From contig QCNN01000005.1 of assembly GCA_003213175.1 (NCBI GenBank), positions 1-64,000 of the forward strand: a stretch of DNA of 64,000 nt, read 5' to 3'. Origin of the DNA: SAR116 cluster bacterium AG-426-B08. Lineage in GTDB: Bacteria > Pseudomonadota > Alphaproteobacteria > Puniceispirillales > Marisalimonadaceae. Below, one piece after another: positions 28,628 to 38,167 of this stretch; position 1 is the stretch's first letter, and every line of letters begins with the position of its first letter. The notes beneath the pieces were generated by a model. That model made no database searches. It worked only from the letters and a program-made list of their open reading frames with translations, and was not told where the DNA came from. The translations under genes were made by a program, and so were the position numbers.

Positions 28628-30157
28628 ATGAAAAAAGACTGTCAAATCTTATGGTTTAAAAAAGATTTAAGAATATTTGATCATAAACCTCTATTTGAAG
28701 CTTCAAAAACATTCATACCTACAATACCAATCTATATTTTTGAAACAAATTACTGGAAACAACCTTTTTCATCAAAGAGACATTGGTATTTTATTCATGA
28801 TTGTTTATTAGATTTAGATAAACAATTAAAATCTATTAACTCTGAATTATTTGTTTTTAGAGATGACATTATAAAAGTTTTAAAAACTATTAATAAAATG
28901 TTTAATCTTAAATCAATGTACGCTCATGAGGAGACATCTAACTTGTGGACATATGAAAGAGATAAAAAAGTTATAGAATGGTGTAATCTAAATGAAGTAA
29001 AGTTTCATGAATTCCCAACTAATGGAGTTATAAGAAAATTAAAAAATAGAAATAATTGGTCAAAGTTAAGAAATAAAAGAATGTCTGAGGAATTGTATAA
29101 AAAACCTCAATCTTTAAAAACATTAAAAAATGCCTTCATGACAAATATACCTAGTAAAAACGATAAAGTTTTTGAAAAAGGTCTAATTGCGTCTTATCAA
29201 AAAGGTGGGAGAAAAAGAGGAATAGCACTAATTAACAATTTCCTTAATAAAAATCTAGATAACTATTTGAAACATATTTCTGGTCCAAGTTTATCTGAAA
29301 AATTCTGCTCACGACTATCACCTCATTTAACACATGGAACAATTTCTGTAAAAGAGGTTTATAAATTAATTGATAAGCATAAGAAAGAATGTGATTTACT
29401 CAGAATTTCATACAATAAGAGAAGTTTATCAGCATTTAGATCTCGGTTATCTTGGAGATGTCATTTTATTCAAAAATTAGAAGATCAACCTTTAATCGAA
29501 AATACTTGTATGCACATAGCATATGAAGGAATGAGAAGTAAATCGCCAGATAAAAGAAAATTTGAAGCTTGGAAATCTGGAAAAACAGGTTTTCCATTTA
29601 TTGATGCATGTATGCGTTATTTAATTTACCATGGTTGGATAACATTTAGAATGCGAGCTATGCTTACAAGTTTTGCAAGCTATGATTTATGGATAGACTG
29701 GAGAAAATCAGGTTATGTTTTAGCAAAACTTTTTACTGATTACGAACCAGGTATACATTATAGTCAATTACAAATGCAATCAGGTGTCACAGGAATTAAT
29801 ACTTTAAGAATTTATAATCCGATTAAACAATCTATGGAGCATGACATAGATGGAGTTTTTATCAAAAAATGGGTACCCGAACTAAAAAAAGTACCTATTT
29901 CTTTTATTCACGAACCATGGAAAATGAATTTAGAAACTCAAATTAACTGTAATTGTTTGTTAGAAAAAAATTATCCAAAACCAATCATTGACCATAAAAA
30001 AGCTATACAAGTAGCTAGACAAAAAATATCTGAAATTAGAAAAAAAGATGGCTTCAAAGTAAATGCAAAAAAAGTTTTTGAAAAACATGGTAGTCGAAAA
30101 AATAAATCAAAAATTAATCATATAAGTTCAAGAGGACAACTATCTCTTTTTACGTAA
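28628..30157 (+). CDS. Photolyase/cryptochrome-family flavoprotein
   Basis: A 509-residue protein with an N-terminal antenna-type alpha/beta domain (ILWFKKDLRIFDHKPL) and a C-terminal FAD-binding helical domain (FEAWKSGKTGFPFIDACMRYL, then GWITFRMRAMLTSFASYDLWIDWR and RIYNPIKQ). The segment where classical CPD photolyases have NNGGWQW reads HYSQLQMQSG here, so it may belong to a divergent subgroup. Function could be repair of UV lesions or light sensing. It is divergent from the sugar operon with a 174-base gap. Confidence 0.87.
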   Translation: MKKDCQILWFKKDLRIFDHKPLFEASKTFIPTIPIYIFETNYWKQPFSSKRHWYFIHDCLLDLDKQLKSINSELFVFRDDIIKVLKTINKMFNLKSMYAHEETSNLWTYERDKKVIEWCNLNEVKFHEFPTNGVIRKLKNRNNWSKLRNKRMSEELYKKPQSLKTLKNAFMTNIPSKNDKVFEKGLIASYQKGGRKRGIALINNFLNKNLDNYLKHISGPSLSEKFCSRLSPHLTHGTISVKEVYKLIDKHKKECDLLRISYNKRSLSAFRSRLSWRCHFIQKLEDQPLIENTCMHIAYEGMRSKSPDKRKFEAWKSGKTGFPFIDACMRYLIYHGWITFRMRAMLTSFASYDLWIDWRKSGYVLAKLFTDYEPGIHYSQLQMQSGVTGINTLRIYNPIKQSMEHDIDGVFIKKWVPELKKVPISFIHEPWKMNLETQINCNCLLEKNYPKPIIDHKKAIQVARQKISEIRKKDGFKVNAKKVFEKHGSRKNKSKINHISSRGQLSLFT

Positions 30158-30158
30158 G

Positions 30159-30182
30159 ATTTTAAAGTGTTAAAATTTTTTT
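30159..30182 (+). terminator. Candidate intrinsic terminator after the photolyase gene
   Basis: ATTTTAA, loop AGTG, TTAAAAT gives a 7-base-pair stem 1 base after the stop codon, followed by a run of seven T. All pairs are A-T, so the stem is weak. Confidence 0.5.
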
Positions 30183-30237
30183 GTTTCATTGGTTGCATTC
30201 ATAATATAAAATTAAGAAGATATGTAAGGATGTGAAT

Positions 30238-30843
30238 ATGAAACTTTATTTTGCCCCAAAGTCACGTGCAGTTAAAATAGCGTGGTTGTTAGAAGAACTA
30301 GAATTAAATTATGAAATAGAAAAATACTCAGTAGGAGATAGGGCGTTACGTACCCCAGAATATTATAAAATCCACCCTATGGGAAGAATACCAGTATTAG
30401 AAGACGGTGATGTAAGAATTTATGAGTCTGGTGCAATTGTGCAATATTTATTAGCTCGACATGGTAATGGAAAACTTATGCCAACTGTTGATCACTCTTC
30501 ATTCCCTGATTTTCTTCAATGGATACACTATGCAGAAGGTTCAATCATGCAACAGGTTAATAGTTTGGTTGTAGAAACTATTTTGCTCCCTCCTGAAAAA
30601 AAGAATGATGTAAATGTAGCAAGAGCTCTAAAATTATTAAAGGTTGCATTAGGAAACGTTGATAATAGATTACAAGATAGAGATTATTTAACAGGTGTTT
30701 TTTCAGGTGCTGATATTATGACTGGACATTCATGTTATGGAGCAAAGTTAGCAGGTGCTGATATTTCAGATATGAAAAACTTAAACGCATATATTGATAG
30801 ATTACTGGAAAGACCGGCTTTTAAAAAAGCAAGATCATTATAG
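30238..30843 (+). CDS. Glutathione S-transferase family protein
   Basis: A 201-residue GST with an N-terminal thioredoxin-like domain (KLYFAPKSRAVKIAWLLEEL; the glutathione-binding MGRIPVLEDGD and ESGAIVQYL) and a helical C-terminal domain (YLTGVFSGADIMTG, the N-capping/hydrophobic staple motif). The start is the ATG at 30238, 7 bases after AAGGA; a GTG at 30232 is too close to that site. It is followed closely by an acyl-CoA ligase gene, suggesting co-transcription in a catabolic or detoxification context. Confidence 0.9.
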   Translation: MKLYFAPKSRAVKIAWLLEELELNYEIEKYSVGDRALRTPEYYKIHPMGRIPVLEDGDVRIYESGAIVQYLLARHGNGKLMPTVDHSSFPDFLQWIHYAEGSIMQQVNSLVVETILLPPEKKNDVNVARALKLLKVALGNVDNRLQDRDYLTGVFSGADIMTGHSCYGAKLAGADISDMKNLNAYIDRLLERPAFKKARSL

Positions 30844-30862
30844 TAAGTTTATAGGTTTAAAT

Positions 30863-32380
30863 ATGCCTAAACATCTTGGAGAACTGCCTTCGTTAGCAGC
30901 CAAAAAATTTGGAAATAAAGAAGCTCTTTTTTTTAATGAACGTTCTTTTACTTTTAATGAAATTAACTTATTTGTTGAAAAATTAGCATCAAATTTAAAA
31001 TCCCTTGGAATAAATCAAAATGATGTCATTACATTATATGCCTCGAATAGTTGGGAATGGATAATTAGTTATTTTGGAATAGCAAGAGTAGGTGCGGTAA
31101 TAAATCCTGTAAATACAATGTTAACGCCAACAGAAGTTAAGTATGTAGTTAATGATTGTAAAGCAAAAGCTATTATCACTTCATCAGATAAAGTTCCTCA
31201 AATTATTGATTTAAAAAAAGAAGGAAAGATAAACTTTATAATATCGTTTGATAATTCCATTGATGATACAATATCTTTTAATGATTTAATCAGTAAAGAT
31301 TGTACTGAAATTCAAATGCCTGATACTGATCCAAATTCTCTATCAACTATCGCTTATACCTCTGGCACTACTGGTCATCCAAAAGGTGCTATGCAATCTC
31401 ATAATGCAGTAATTTTAAATGGCGCTATGACAAGCCAAATGCATATTCGAGGAGAAAATGATGTCGTTGTTAGTGCCTTACCTTGTCCTCATGTTTATGC
31501 AAATGTAATTATGATAGGAATGATAATGTTTGGCACAAAGTTAGTTCTCCATAAAACTTTTGATCCAGCGTCAATATTTAAGGATATCGAAAAGCACAAA
31601 GCCACTATATTTGACGGTGTTCCTACGATGTTTATGTATATGATGAATAGCCCTGAATTTAATAAAGCTGATCTGTCAACTTTAACAAGATGTTATGTTG
31701 GTGGACAAACCATGCCTGTTGCTACTATGCAAGATGTAGAAAAGACTTTTAAAGTTCCATTAATTGAACTTTGGGGAATGACCGAAATAGCTGGCCTAGG
31801 TTCAACTCATCCATTTTATGGGAAAAACAAGCATGGTTCTATAGGTTGTGCCATGCCTTTTTGTGAACTGAAAATTGTTGATGTAAATAACCCAAAAAAA
31901 AATATGCCTGTTGGCGAAGTAGGAGAATTAATGGTTAAGGGACCAATAACAATGATAGGATATTTTGGAGATGAAGAAAAAACTAAAGAAACATTAGAAG
32001 ATGATGGTTGGCTTCACTCTGGAGATTTAGCAAAAATAGATAATGATGGTTATTATTTCATAGTAGATAGAAAAAAAGACATGATTTTAACAGCAGGTTA
32101 CAATGTTTATCCTGCTGAAATAGAAAGAGTGCTTGCAACTCATCCAGATGTAGCCATTGCTGCAGTTGGAAAGGAAAAGGACAAGTTTAAAGGTGAAGTA
32201 GCTAAAGCATATGTGGTGTTAAAGGAAAATTGTAATCCTTCTGAAGATGATATTATTAACTTTTGTCGTAAATCATTAGCCGCTTATAAATGTCCTAGAA
32301 AAGTTCAATTTGTCAAAGATGTTCCAAAAACTAGCTCTGGTAAAATAATGAGGCGTGAACTTCATTCTCTTGATAACTAG
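30863..32380 (+). CDS. AMP-binding acyl/aryl-CoA synthetase
   Basis: Activates a carboxylic acid to its CoA thioester via an acyl-adenylate. The P-loop-like motif AYTSGTTGHPKG lies at about residues 164-175, followed by the LWGMTE block, the GWLHSGDLAKID hinge region and the C-terminal catalytic lysine in SSGKIMRRE. Length is 505 residues from MPKHLGEL. An earlier in-frame start at 30794 would overlap the GST gene by 50 bases and is not favoured. The substrate is unknown; long-chain, branched or aromatic acids are possible. Confidence 0.9.
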   Translation: MPKHLGELPSLAAKKFGNKEALFFNERSFTFNEINLFVEKLASNLKSLGINQNDVITLYASNSWEWIISYFGIARVGAVINPVNTMLTPTEVKYVVNDCKAKAIITSSDKVPQIIDLKKEGKINFIISFDNSIDDTISFNDLISKDCTEIQMPDTDPNSLSTIAYTSGTTGHPKGAMQSHNAVILNGAMTSQMHIRGENDVVVSALPCPHVYANVIMIGMIMFGTKLVLHKTFDPASIFKDIEKHKATIFDGVPTMFMYMMNSPEFNKADLSTLTRCYVGGQTMPVATMQDVEKTFKVPLIELWGMTEIAGLGSTHPFYGKNKHGSIGCAMPFCELKIVDVNNPKKNMPVGEVGELMVKGPITMIGYFGDEEKTKETLEDDGWLHSGDLAKIDNDGYYFIVDRKKDMILTAGYNVYPAEIERVLATHPDVAIAAVGKEKDKFKGEVAKAYVVLKENCNPSEDDIINFCRKSLAAYKCPRKVQFVKDVPKTSSGKIMRRELHSLDN

Positions 32381-32404
32381 GTTTATAAGTGAAACATTTA
32401 AGAC

Positions 32405-33350
32405 ATGTTTGACTCAAATAAGGAGAGTTATGTGGCTGAGAGTGTTGCCTTAGATAAAATTCTTTCTTCTAAACGTTCAAATCCCTATTCTAAGGAAAAA
32501 TCCATAAAGTTGTTACGTGAAGAACACTTCAATGGTAGTTTGGCTAATCCTTTACCTAAAAATACAAAATGGAAAAAAGTTGATGTAGGAGGAGTTCCAG
32601 CAGAGTGGGTTTACTGTAGTAATATTTCATCTGATAGTGTCTTTTTTGTTTATTCACGGTGGAGGATATTATCGAGGGTCAGCTCAGGCATCTCGTTCTG
32701 TAGTAGCAAGAATTTCTGCCGCTGCTGGTATACGTTGTCTATCCATAGATTATAGACTAGCACCTGAGTGTCCATTCCCATGTGCCATTAATGACACTTA
32801 TGTTTCTTATGACTGGCTTATACGACAAGGTGTTTCACATAAAAATATAGTAGTTGGAGGAATGTCTGCAGGTGGTGGTTTATCTCTTGCTTTATCTTTA
32901 AAGTTAAAAGATAAAAGAGAAAATCAACCATGTGGTCTTGTTGCAATAAGTCCTTGGACTGACATGACACAGTCAGGGAAAACTATGAAAACCAATGCCT
33001 CAAAAGATCCAATAATATCTAAATCCTATCTTGATCGTATGGCTGGTCTATATCTTAATGGGGTGCAGGCAAAGACGCCTTATGCTTCACCTCTTTTCGG
33101 AAATTTGAAGGGTTTACCTCCTACTTTAATTCAAGTTGGTTCTGCAGAAACTATGCTTGATGATAGTTTAAGAATGGTAAATAAAGCTAAAAAAGAACTC
33201 GTAGAAATTGAATATGAATGTTGGCAAGATATGTTTCATGGATGGCATGGAAGTGCTCATATTTTAAAAGAGGGTGACAAAGCAATCAAAAGTATAGGTA
33301 AATTTTGTAAGAGAGTTCTGAGGTTAAAAAATAAAACTATGTCTAAATGA
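32405..33350 (+). pseudogene. Alpha/beta hydrolase (HSL type), broken by +1 frameshift
   Basis: The first frame (32405-32755) encodes an N-terminal cap region; the second (from about 32640) begins with FIHGGGYYRG, the oxyanion-hole HGGG of hormone-sensitive-lipase-type esterases. It continues with the nucleophile motif GMSAGGG, an aspartate in ETMLDDS and a histidine in MFHGWHG. Removing one T from the T6 run at 32642-32647 joins the two parts into one protein of about 314 residues. With the full catalytic triad present, the lesion looks recent, an assembly error, or tolerated by slippage. It follows the CoA ligase by 24 bases. Confidence 0.85.
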
Positions 33351-33368
33351 TAATTATAAAATAATTAT
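33350..33368. terminator. AT-only stem-loop between convergent genes
   Basis: ATAATTAT, loop AAA, ATAATTAT forms an 8-base-pair stem starting at the hydrolase stop codon, in the gap shared with a convergent dioxygenase gene. It may work as a weak bidirectional terminator; no T run follows. Confidence 0.3.
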
Positions 33369-33407
33369 GTCAAATAAATGTACTTTGTAATTTGACTTTA
33401 TACAAAT

Positions 33408-34461
33408 TTAAGGTGATAGAGGAACTTGCAATTTTGTATCTTTAGTAATTATTCCACCTCTATTACCAATTTCTATTGAACCATATCTTTCTGCAAATGC
33501 CACCGGTAGTGGTCTGTCTTCAGGTAATGACAGCCAAAGCCTCAAAAGGTGTCTTTTTTTATTATCATCTTCCCAATCTATAAAAGAAGTTCGATCATGA
33601 AGGATTGAGTGATTATAAACAAATTGTATATCACCTGGCAAAAAGTTCATTTTAAGATTAATATTCTTATCGTTTGTAATTTCATCAAACTTATCTAAAG
33701 CTAACTTATGATTCTTTGATAATTTTATTGCTCCTTTGTAATTTTGAGCAGAGTTTATGTATCCTCTATGATAAACTCCGGTTAATTTATTTTTGTACCA
33801 ATGTAAGACAGATAAGTTGTAATATGGTTTTCCTCCAATTGGTATTTCACCTCTTCTATCTCTTGAAATCGGTTTAAACAAATATTTTAGTAAAGTAGGA
33901 TATTTTTTTTTAAATTCATTATATACAGTGATAGTAGAACAAAGCATCGATAATCCGCCTAATTTAGCTTGTTTTAAACATAATAAGCTTACAACGTCGC
34001 TACTATCAGTATGAAAATGCTGTCTTTCATTTGTTTGATAAACTCTTACATCTTTATTTTTTAATTTTAAACCTAGATCTTTTACATGACCTAGAAGATG
34101 CCCCTTAGCATTTTGAGATCTTGGAGAGCCAATATATGATCCAATACCCAGATAAATTATTGCAAGTTCTTTAATTTTATATTTTTCGATTGGCAGCCCT
34201 CTTAAAAGATAAAAACCAAGGCCATATTTCAATTCATTTCCTAAATTTATTAAAAAATTTGATAAATTTGGTAAATTAAAGTTTTTTCTATTAATTTTAG
34301 ATATATCCTCATCATTTTTCAGATAGATTTTAAGGGCGTTTTCTAACTCAATAATTTCTTTTTTTTTCAAATATCTTCATCCAAGATTTTTGATTTTTAG
34401 ATAGAGATTTTCCTTTCCATGAAATCGGAAGTTCAGATAGATCAGGTATATTATTTTTCAT
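33408..34461 (-). pseudogene. TauD/TfdA-family dioxygenase, broken by +1 frameshift
   Basis: The downstream frame (from TTG 34370) encodes most of an Fe(II)/2-oxoglutarate-type dioxygenase with the HxD metal motif (HFHTDSSD), a distal histidine (YNHSILHDR) and the arginine region HLLRLWLSLPED. Upstream, another frame starts at ATG 34461 and reads MKNNIPDLSELPISWKGK to a point near 34359-34367, a run of nine T (A on the coding strand). Deleting one base there joins the N-terminal block, which includes the family-like WKG and the SWM...EIIELENAL segment. The repaired protein is about 350 residues. Substrate unknown. Confidence 0.82.
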
Positions 34462-34588
34462 CGTTAAAATTTAACATATTTTAATTAAATATAATATGAA
34501 CTAATCAATCAAATTGTAATTATGAAATATCTTAAAATTATTATCTTTTGAAGATGACATACTATTTTTAAAATTGTATAGAAACTAT

Positions 34589-35317
34589 ATGTCAATTTGG
34601 GGAAGCGTAATAGGTGGAATTATTGGTTTTTCTTTTGGAGGGCCTTTTGGAGCTCTATTAGGCTCTTTTATTGGAGGAAAAATTTCATCAAGTGGGAATA
34701 CATTTAATAATTTAAATGATCAAAAACAAACCCAACAGTTTTTTGCAATTGCTTTAATTGTTTTATCTGCAAAATTAAGTAAAGCAGACGGTTTAGTTAG
34801 TAAAGAAGAGTTGATTGCTATAAAAGATAAGTTGAATATTCCAGATAGTGAAATAGATAATGTTGCAAAAATTTTTAACAAAGCGAAAGAGGATAAAACT
34901 GGTTATGAGCCATATGCAGAGCAGATTTCAAATCTCTTCAAAGATAAATTTAACGTACTAGAAGAAGTTATTAATATTTTATTCTATATTGCTGAGGCAG
35001 ATGGAAGGGTGAGCAACTCTGAGCTAAAAATTATTGAACATATAGCTCATATTTTTGGGTTGAATCATTCTCAATTTGAAAGTATCCGTGAAAGTAGAAA
35101 ATCTTCTGATAAAATGAATCCTTTCCTTGTTTTGGAGAGCTCTCCAGAGGATGAATTAAAGACAATAAGGAAAAGGTATATAAAATTATCTAAAGAACAT
35201 CATCCTGATTTGCTATTAAGTAAAGGTGTGCCAGAGGAAGTTATAAATGAAAGTAAAAAGAAAATGAGGTCTATTAACTCAGCTTGGGAAAAAATTCAAA
35301 AACTGAAGGTTAGTTAG
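34589..35317 (+). CDS. TerB-like and DnaJ-domain membrane protein (DjlA-like)
   Basis: A 242-residue protein with a glycine-rich N-terminal membrane segment (GGIIGFSFGGPFGALLGSFIGG), a central TerB/DUF533-like helical domain (about residues 45-155) and a C-terminal J-domain (about 172-240) with the HPD motif in EHHPDLLLSKG. This is the DjlA architecture, a membrane-anchored DnaK co-chaperone. The ATG at 34589 is preferred over an upstream TTG. It stands alone between a divergent dioxygenase and a methyltransferase gene. Confidence 0.87.
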   Translation: MSIWGSVIGGIIGFSFGGPFGALLGSFIGGKISSSGNTFNNLNDQKQTQQFFAIALIVLSAKLSKADGLVSKEELIAIKDKLNIPDSEIDNVAKIFNKAKEDKTGYEPYAEQISNLFKDKFNVLEEVINILFYIAEADGRVSNSELKIIEHIAHIFGLNHSQFESIRESRKSSDKMNPFLVLESSPEDELKTIRKRYIKLSKEHHPDLLLSKGVPEEVINESKKKMRSINSAWEKIQKLKVS

Positions 35318-35379
35318 TTTTTATTTACTTTTATTTAAAAAAAATAAAAAAAACAATAAAAATTCCTTATGATAAAAAC

Positions 35380-36240
35380 ATGAAAAATTTTTTAAATCTT
35401 TTAGAAATAGATTTTAAAATATTTGTTGGCGACATTGGTGCTGCAGCTATAGCTGAAGAGCCGATATACAAAGATTTGGTAAATCTTGGATATGCACATC
35501 TTTATGCCTTTGATGGGGATAAAAGACAACAAGCGAACATTAAAAAACAATATAATAAAAATACAACAATTATTGATAAATTTATTCTAAATGGAAAAGA
35601 TTGCACAGTCTATATTTGTAATGAAGAAAGTGGAATGACATCTCTTTTAAAACCTTCAAAAAAATACTTAGAGTTTTTTAATGGATTTTCAGAATTTGGT
35701 AAAGTGATAGAAACAAAAACTATTTCAACTCATTCTCTAGATAGTGTTAAAGAAATAGAGAGATTAGATTTTCTAAAAATGGACATTCAAGGAAGTGAAT
35801 TAGAAGTTTTAAAAAATGGAAAGAAAGTTATAAATGATATTGTAGCCATGCAGCTTGAAACCCCATTTGTTACGCTTTATGAAAAGCAACCAACTTTTGG
35901 TGATATTGATACTTGGATGCGAAAAAATGGTTTTTTACCTCATACTTTTACAGATATTAAAAAATGGTCAATTCATCCGCTTACCAAGGATGACAATATA
36001 AGAAAGCCATTCAATCAATTATTAGAGGCTGATATTATTTATATCAAAGATCCCACAAATTTTAGGAATTTATCTGCTAGACAACTAAAATTGCTTGCAC
36101 TTTTTGCTATTATTTTTAAAAGTCCCGATCTACTAGTGAATTGTGTTTTAAATTATGAAAAGATTTATAAATTTAAGGAGTCTGAAAAAAAAATAGAAAA
36201 AATTTTAAAAGAATTAAATACAATTTTACATAAATTTTAA
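35380..36240 (+). CDS. FkbM-family methyltransferase
   Basis: A 286-residue SAM-dependent methyltransferase. The glycine-rich SAM site is degenerate (FVGDIGAAAIAEEPIY), while the FkbM block DFLKMDIQGSELEVLKNG is clear, with AMQLETPF following. Such enzymes often methylate sugars or polyketides. No glycosyltransferase genes are nearby, so the substrate cannot be inferred. A strong AT hairpin follows the gene. Confidence 0.8.
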   Translation: MKNFLNLLEIDFKIFVGDIGAAAIAEEPIYKDLVNLGYAHLYAFDGDKRQQANIKKQYNKNTTIIDKFILNGKDCTVYICNEESGMTSLLKPSKKYLEFFNGFSEFGKVIETKTISTHSLDSVKEIERLDFLKMDIQGSELEVLKNGKKVINDIVAMQLETPFVTLYEKQPTFGDIDTWMRKNGFLPHTFTDIKKWSIHPLTKDDNIRKPFNQLLEADIIYIKDPTNFRNLSARQLKLLALFAIIFKSPDLLVNCVLNYEKIYKFKESEKKIEKILKELNTILHKF

Positions 36241-36270
36241 AAACAAAATGATTAAAAATAAATAAGTTCT

Positions 36271-36298
36271 AATACAAAATTTATTAAAATTTTGTATT
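36271..36298. terminator. 12-base-pair hairpin after the methyltransferase gene
   Basis: AATACAAAATTT, loop ATTA, AAATTTTGTATT is a perfect inverted repeat, 31 bases after the stop codon and 50 bases before the next gene. It probably ends transcription or protects the mRNA; no T tail follows. Confidence 0.5.
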
Positions 36299-36348
36299 CA
36301 TGATAGAATAATATTAAATTTTAACTTGACTTTTTATGGGAGGCTTAA

Positions 36349-37194
36349 ATTAACTATTCTTTAATTCACGTTAAATCATTATCAGGTGCACTTGGCGCTG
36401 AAATCCATGGTGTTAATTTAAATGAAGATATTAGCGAAGAAAAGTTTCAGGAAATTAAGTCAGTTTTTAATCAATTTGGTGTAATTTTTTTTAGGAATCA
36501 AATTTTGTCACCTGAGAAAGAAATATCTTTCGCTAAAAAATGGGGAAAAATTAACATAAATCGTTTTTTTTCTAACCTTGATGGTTATCCAGAAATTGCA
36601 ATAGTACTCAAAGAACCTGAACAAAAAAAGAATATAGGTGCTATTTGGCATACAGATCATTCATATGATTTAAATCCGGCAATGGGTTCAATTTTATTTG
36701 CTCATGAAGTTCCAAAAAGAGGTGGAGACACTTTATTTGCATGTATGCATTCTGCATATCAAAGTTTATCTGATAACTTAAAAAATAAATTAAGCAAAAT
36801 GCATGCTAGGCATTCAAGTAGGCATGTTTTTGGAAAAATAAGATCTCAAAAAAATGATGATACTGTTGGTAGAATTAAAAATCCTGATTCAGCAACGCAA
36901 GACTCAATTCATCCAGTGATAACAACTCATCCGGAAACAGGCAAAAAAATATTGTACGTTAATCCAACTTTCACAACTGGTTTTCAAGGTTGGAGTGATG
37001 AAGAGTCTGAACCCTTATTAAATTTCTTATTCAAGCATGCTAGTAGACCAGAGTTTAGTTGTAGGTTTAAATGGGAAGTAGGTTCTGTTGCACTTTGGGA
37101 TAACCGTTCTACATGGCATCTTGCAATAAATGATTACCATGGTGAAAAAAGGTTAATGCATAGAATTACTATTGAGGGTAAAGAGTTAGTTTAA
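36349..37194 (+). CDS. TauD/TfdA-family dioxygenase with no standard start codon
   Basis: Fe(II)/2-oxoglutarate-dependent dioxygenase, about 281 residues. The frame includes the family N-terminus SLSGALGAEIHGVNL and then GVIFFRNQ, the metal motif WHTDHS, and the distal histidine and arginine in STWHLAINDY and LMHRITIEG. These N-terminal blocks lie upstream of the first in-frame ATG/GTG/TTG (TTG 36505), so the gene must start earlier. The likely start is ATT 36349, 5 bases after a GGGAGG site. Alternatively ATG 36336 was used before a 1-base insertion near 36347. Substrate could be taurine, alkylsulfonates or another small acid. Confidence 0.8.
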   Translation: MNYSLIHVKSLSGALGAEIHGVNLNEDISEEKFQEIKSVFNQFGVIFFRNQILSPEKEISFAKKWGKININRFFSNLDGYPEIAIVLKEPEQKKNIGAIWHTDHSYDLNPAMGSILFAHEVPKRGGDTLFACMHSAYQSLSDNLKNKLSKMHARHSSRHVFGKIRSQKNDDTVGRIKNPDSATQDSIHPVITTHPETGKKILYVNPTFTTGFQGWSDEESEPLLNFLFKHASRPEFSCRFKWEVGSVALWDNRSTWHLAINDYHGEKRLMHRITIEGKELV

Positions 37195-37297
37195 ATTCTG
37201 CTCTAAATTTTTTTAAAATTTGGCTTACATCAAATTATTTTTGTTGAGCAGGGTAGGTATAATATTATAGAATTTTTATTAAAAATAGAAAGATTGT

Positions 37298-38164
37298 ATG
37301 AAGCCAGCACCATTTAATTATGAAAGACCAAAAACACTAGATGCAGTATGTGATTTTCTTGCAAAAAATTCAAATTCTCTAATTTTAGCTGGCGGTCAGT
37401 CTTTATTACCAATGTTATCAATGAGACTTTCTCGCCCATCTTTACTCATTGATGTTGCTCATGTAAAGGGCTTTGAAGAAATAAAAAAAATCGGTAATAC
37501 AATTAATATTGGTCCTATGGTAAGGCAGTCTGTAGCTTTAGAGTCTTCGGTATTAAAAAATCATTTACCTCTCTTGATTAAAGCCCTCCCATTTGTAGGT
37601 CATCCACCAATTAGAGTAAGAGGAACCTTGGGTGGTTCATTGGTTCAGGCAGACCCATCAGGAGAAATACCTCTTGTTGCTGTTACTTTGGGAGCAGTTT
37701 TTCATATAAGAGATGGAAATGACAATATTGAAATTTTAGCGCGTGATTTTTTTCTTGGTCCAATGCTTACTGCAATGCCATCATCTGGATGTCTATATAA
37801 AATTAGTTTTCCAGTTTCTAAATACTCAAAAATTGGCTGTGGCTTTCATGAAATTGCATCTCGAAAAAGTGATTATGCATTTGCATCAACTGCAGTGCAA
37901 ATTGAACAAAACGAGAATGGAAAAATAGAAACTATTTCGTTGGGTATAGGTGGGGCCTTAGATTATCCTCAAGTAATTAATATCAGTGGATATAATGAAA
38001 AAAAAATTAACCTAAAATTATTGAAAGAACTTATTTCAGAAGCACTTTTAAATATTGATTTTGTAGGAGATTTTCATGCAAGCGCTAGTTATAGAAAACG
38101 TGTAACAATTAAACTTGCTTCAAGGTCTTTTTCAGACGCTTTAAAAGAGATTGGATATATTTGA
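37298..38164 (+). CDS. Molybdenum hydroxylase, FAD-binding subunit (CoxM-like)
   Basis: Medium subunit of a xanthine-dehydrogenase-family enzyme that passes electrons from the iron-sulfur subunit to FAD. The FAD-binding motifs are LAGGQSLLPMLSMR (about residues 30-43) and GTLGGSLVQADPSGE (about 109-123), followed by a CO dehydrogenase flavoprotein C-terminal domain. Length is 288 residues. It is first of a medium-small-large subunit operon and ends 3 bases before the small-subunit gene. Confidence 0.93.
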   Translation: MKPAPFNYERPKTLDAVCDFLAKNSNSLILAGGQSLLPMLSMRLSRPSLLIDVAHVKGFEEIKKIGNTINIGPMVRQSVALESSVLKNHLPLLIKALPFVGHPPIRVRGTLGGSLVQADPSGEIPLVAVTLGAVFHIRDGNDNIEILARDFFLGPMLTAMPSSGCLYKISFPVSKYSKIGCGFHEIASRKSDYAFASTAVQIEQNENGKIETISLGIGGALDYPQVINISGYNEKKINLKLLKELISEALLNIDFVGDFHASASYRKRVTIKLASRSFSDALKEIGYI

Positions 38165-38167
38165 TTT

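Noticed and set aside
32637-33350. Independent short hydrolase starting at GTG 32637
   Set aside because: The cap region upstream continues into it after a single base deletion; a protein starting at the HGGG motif would lack its N-terminal fold elements.
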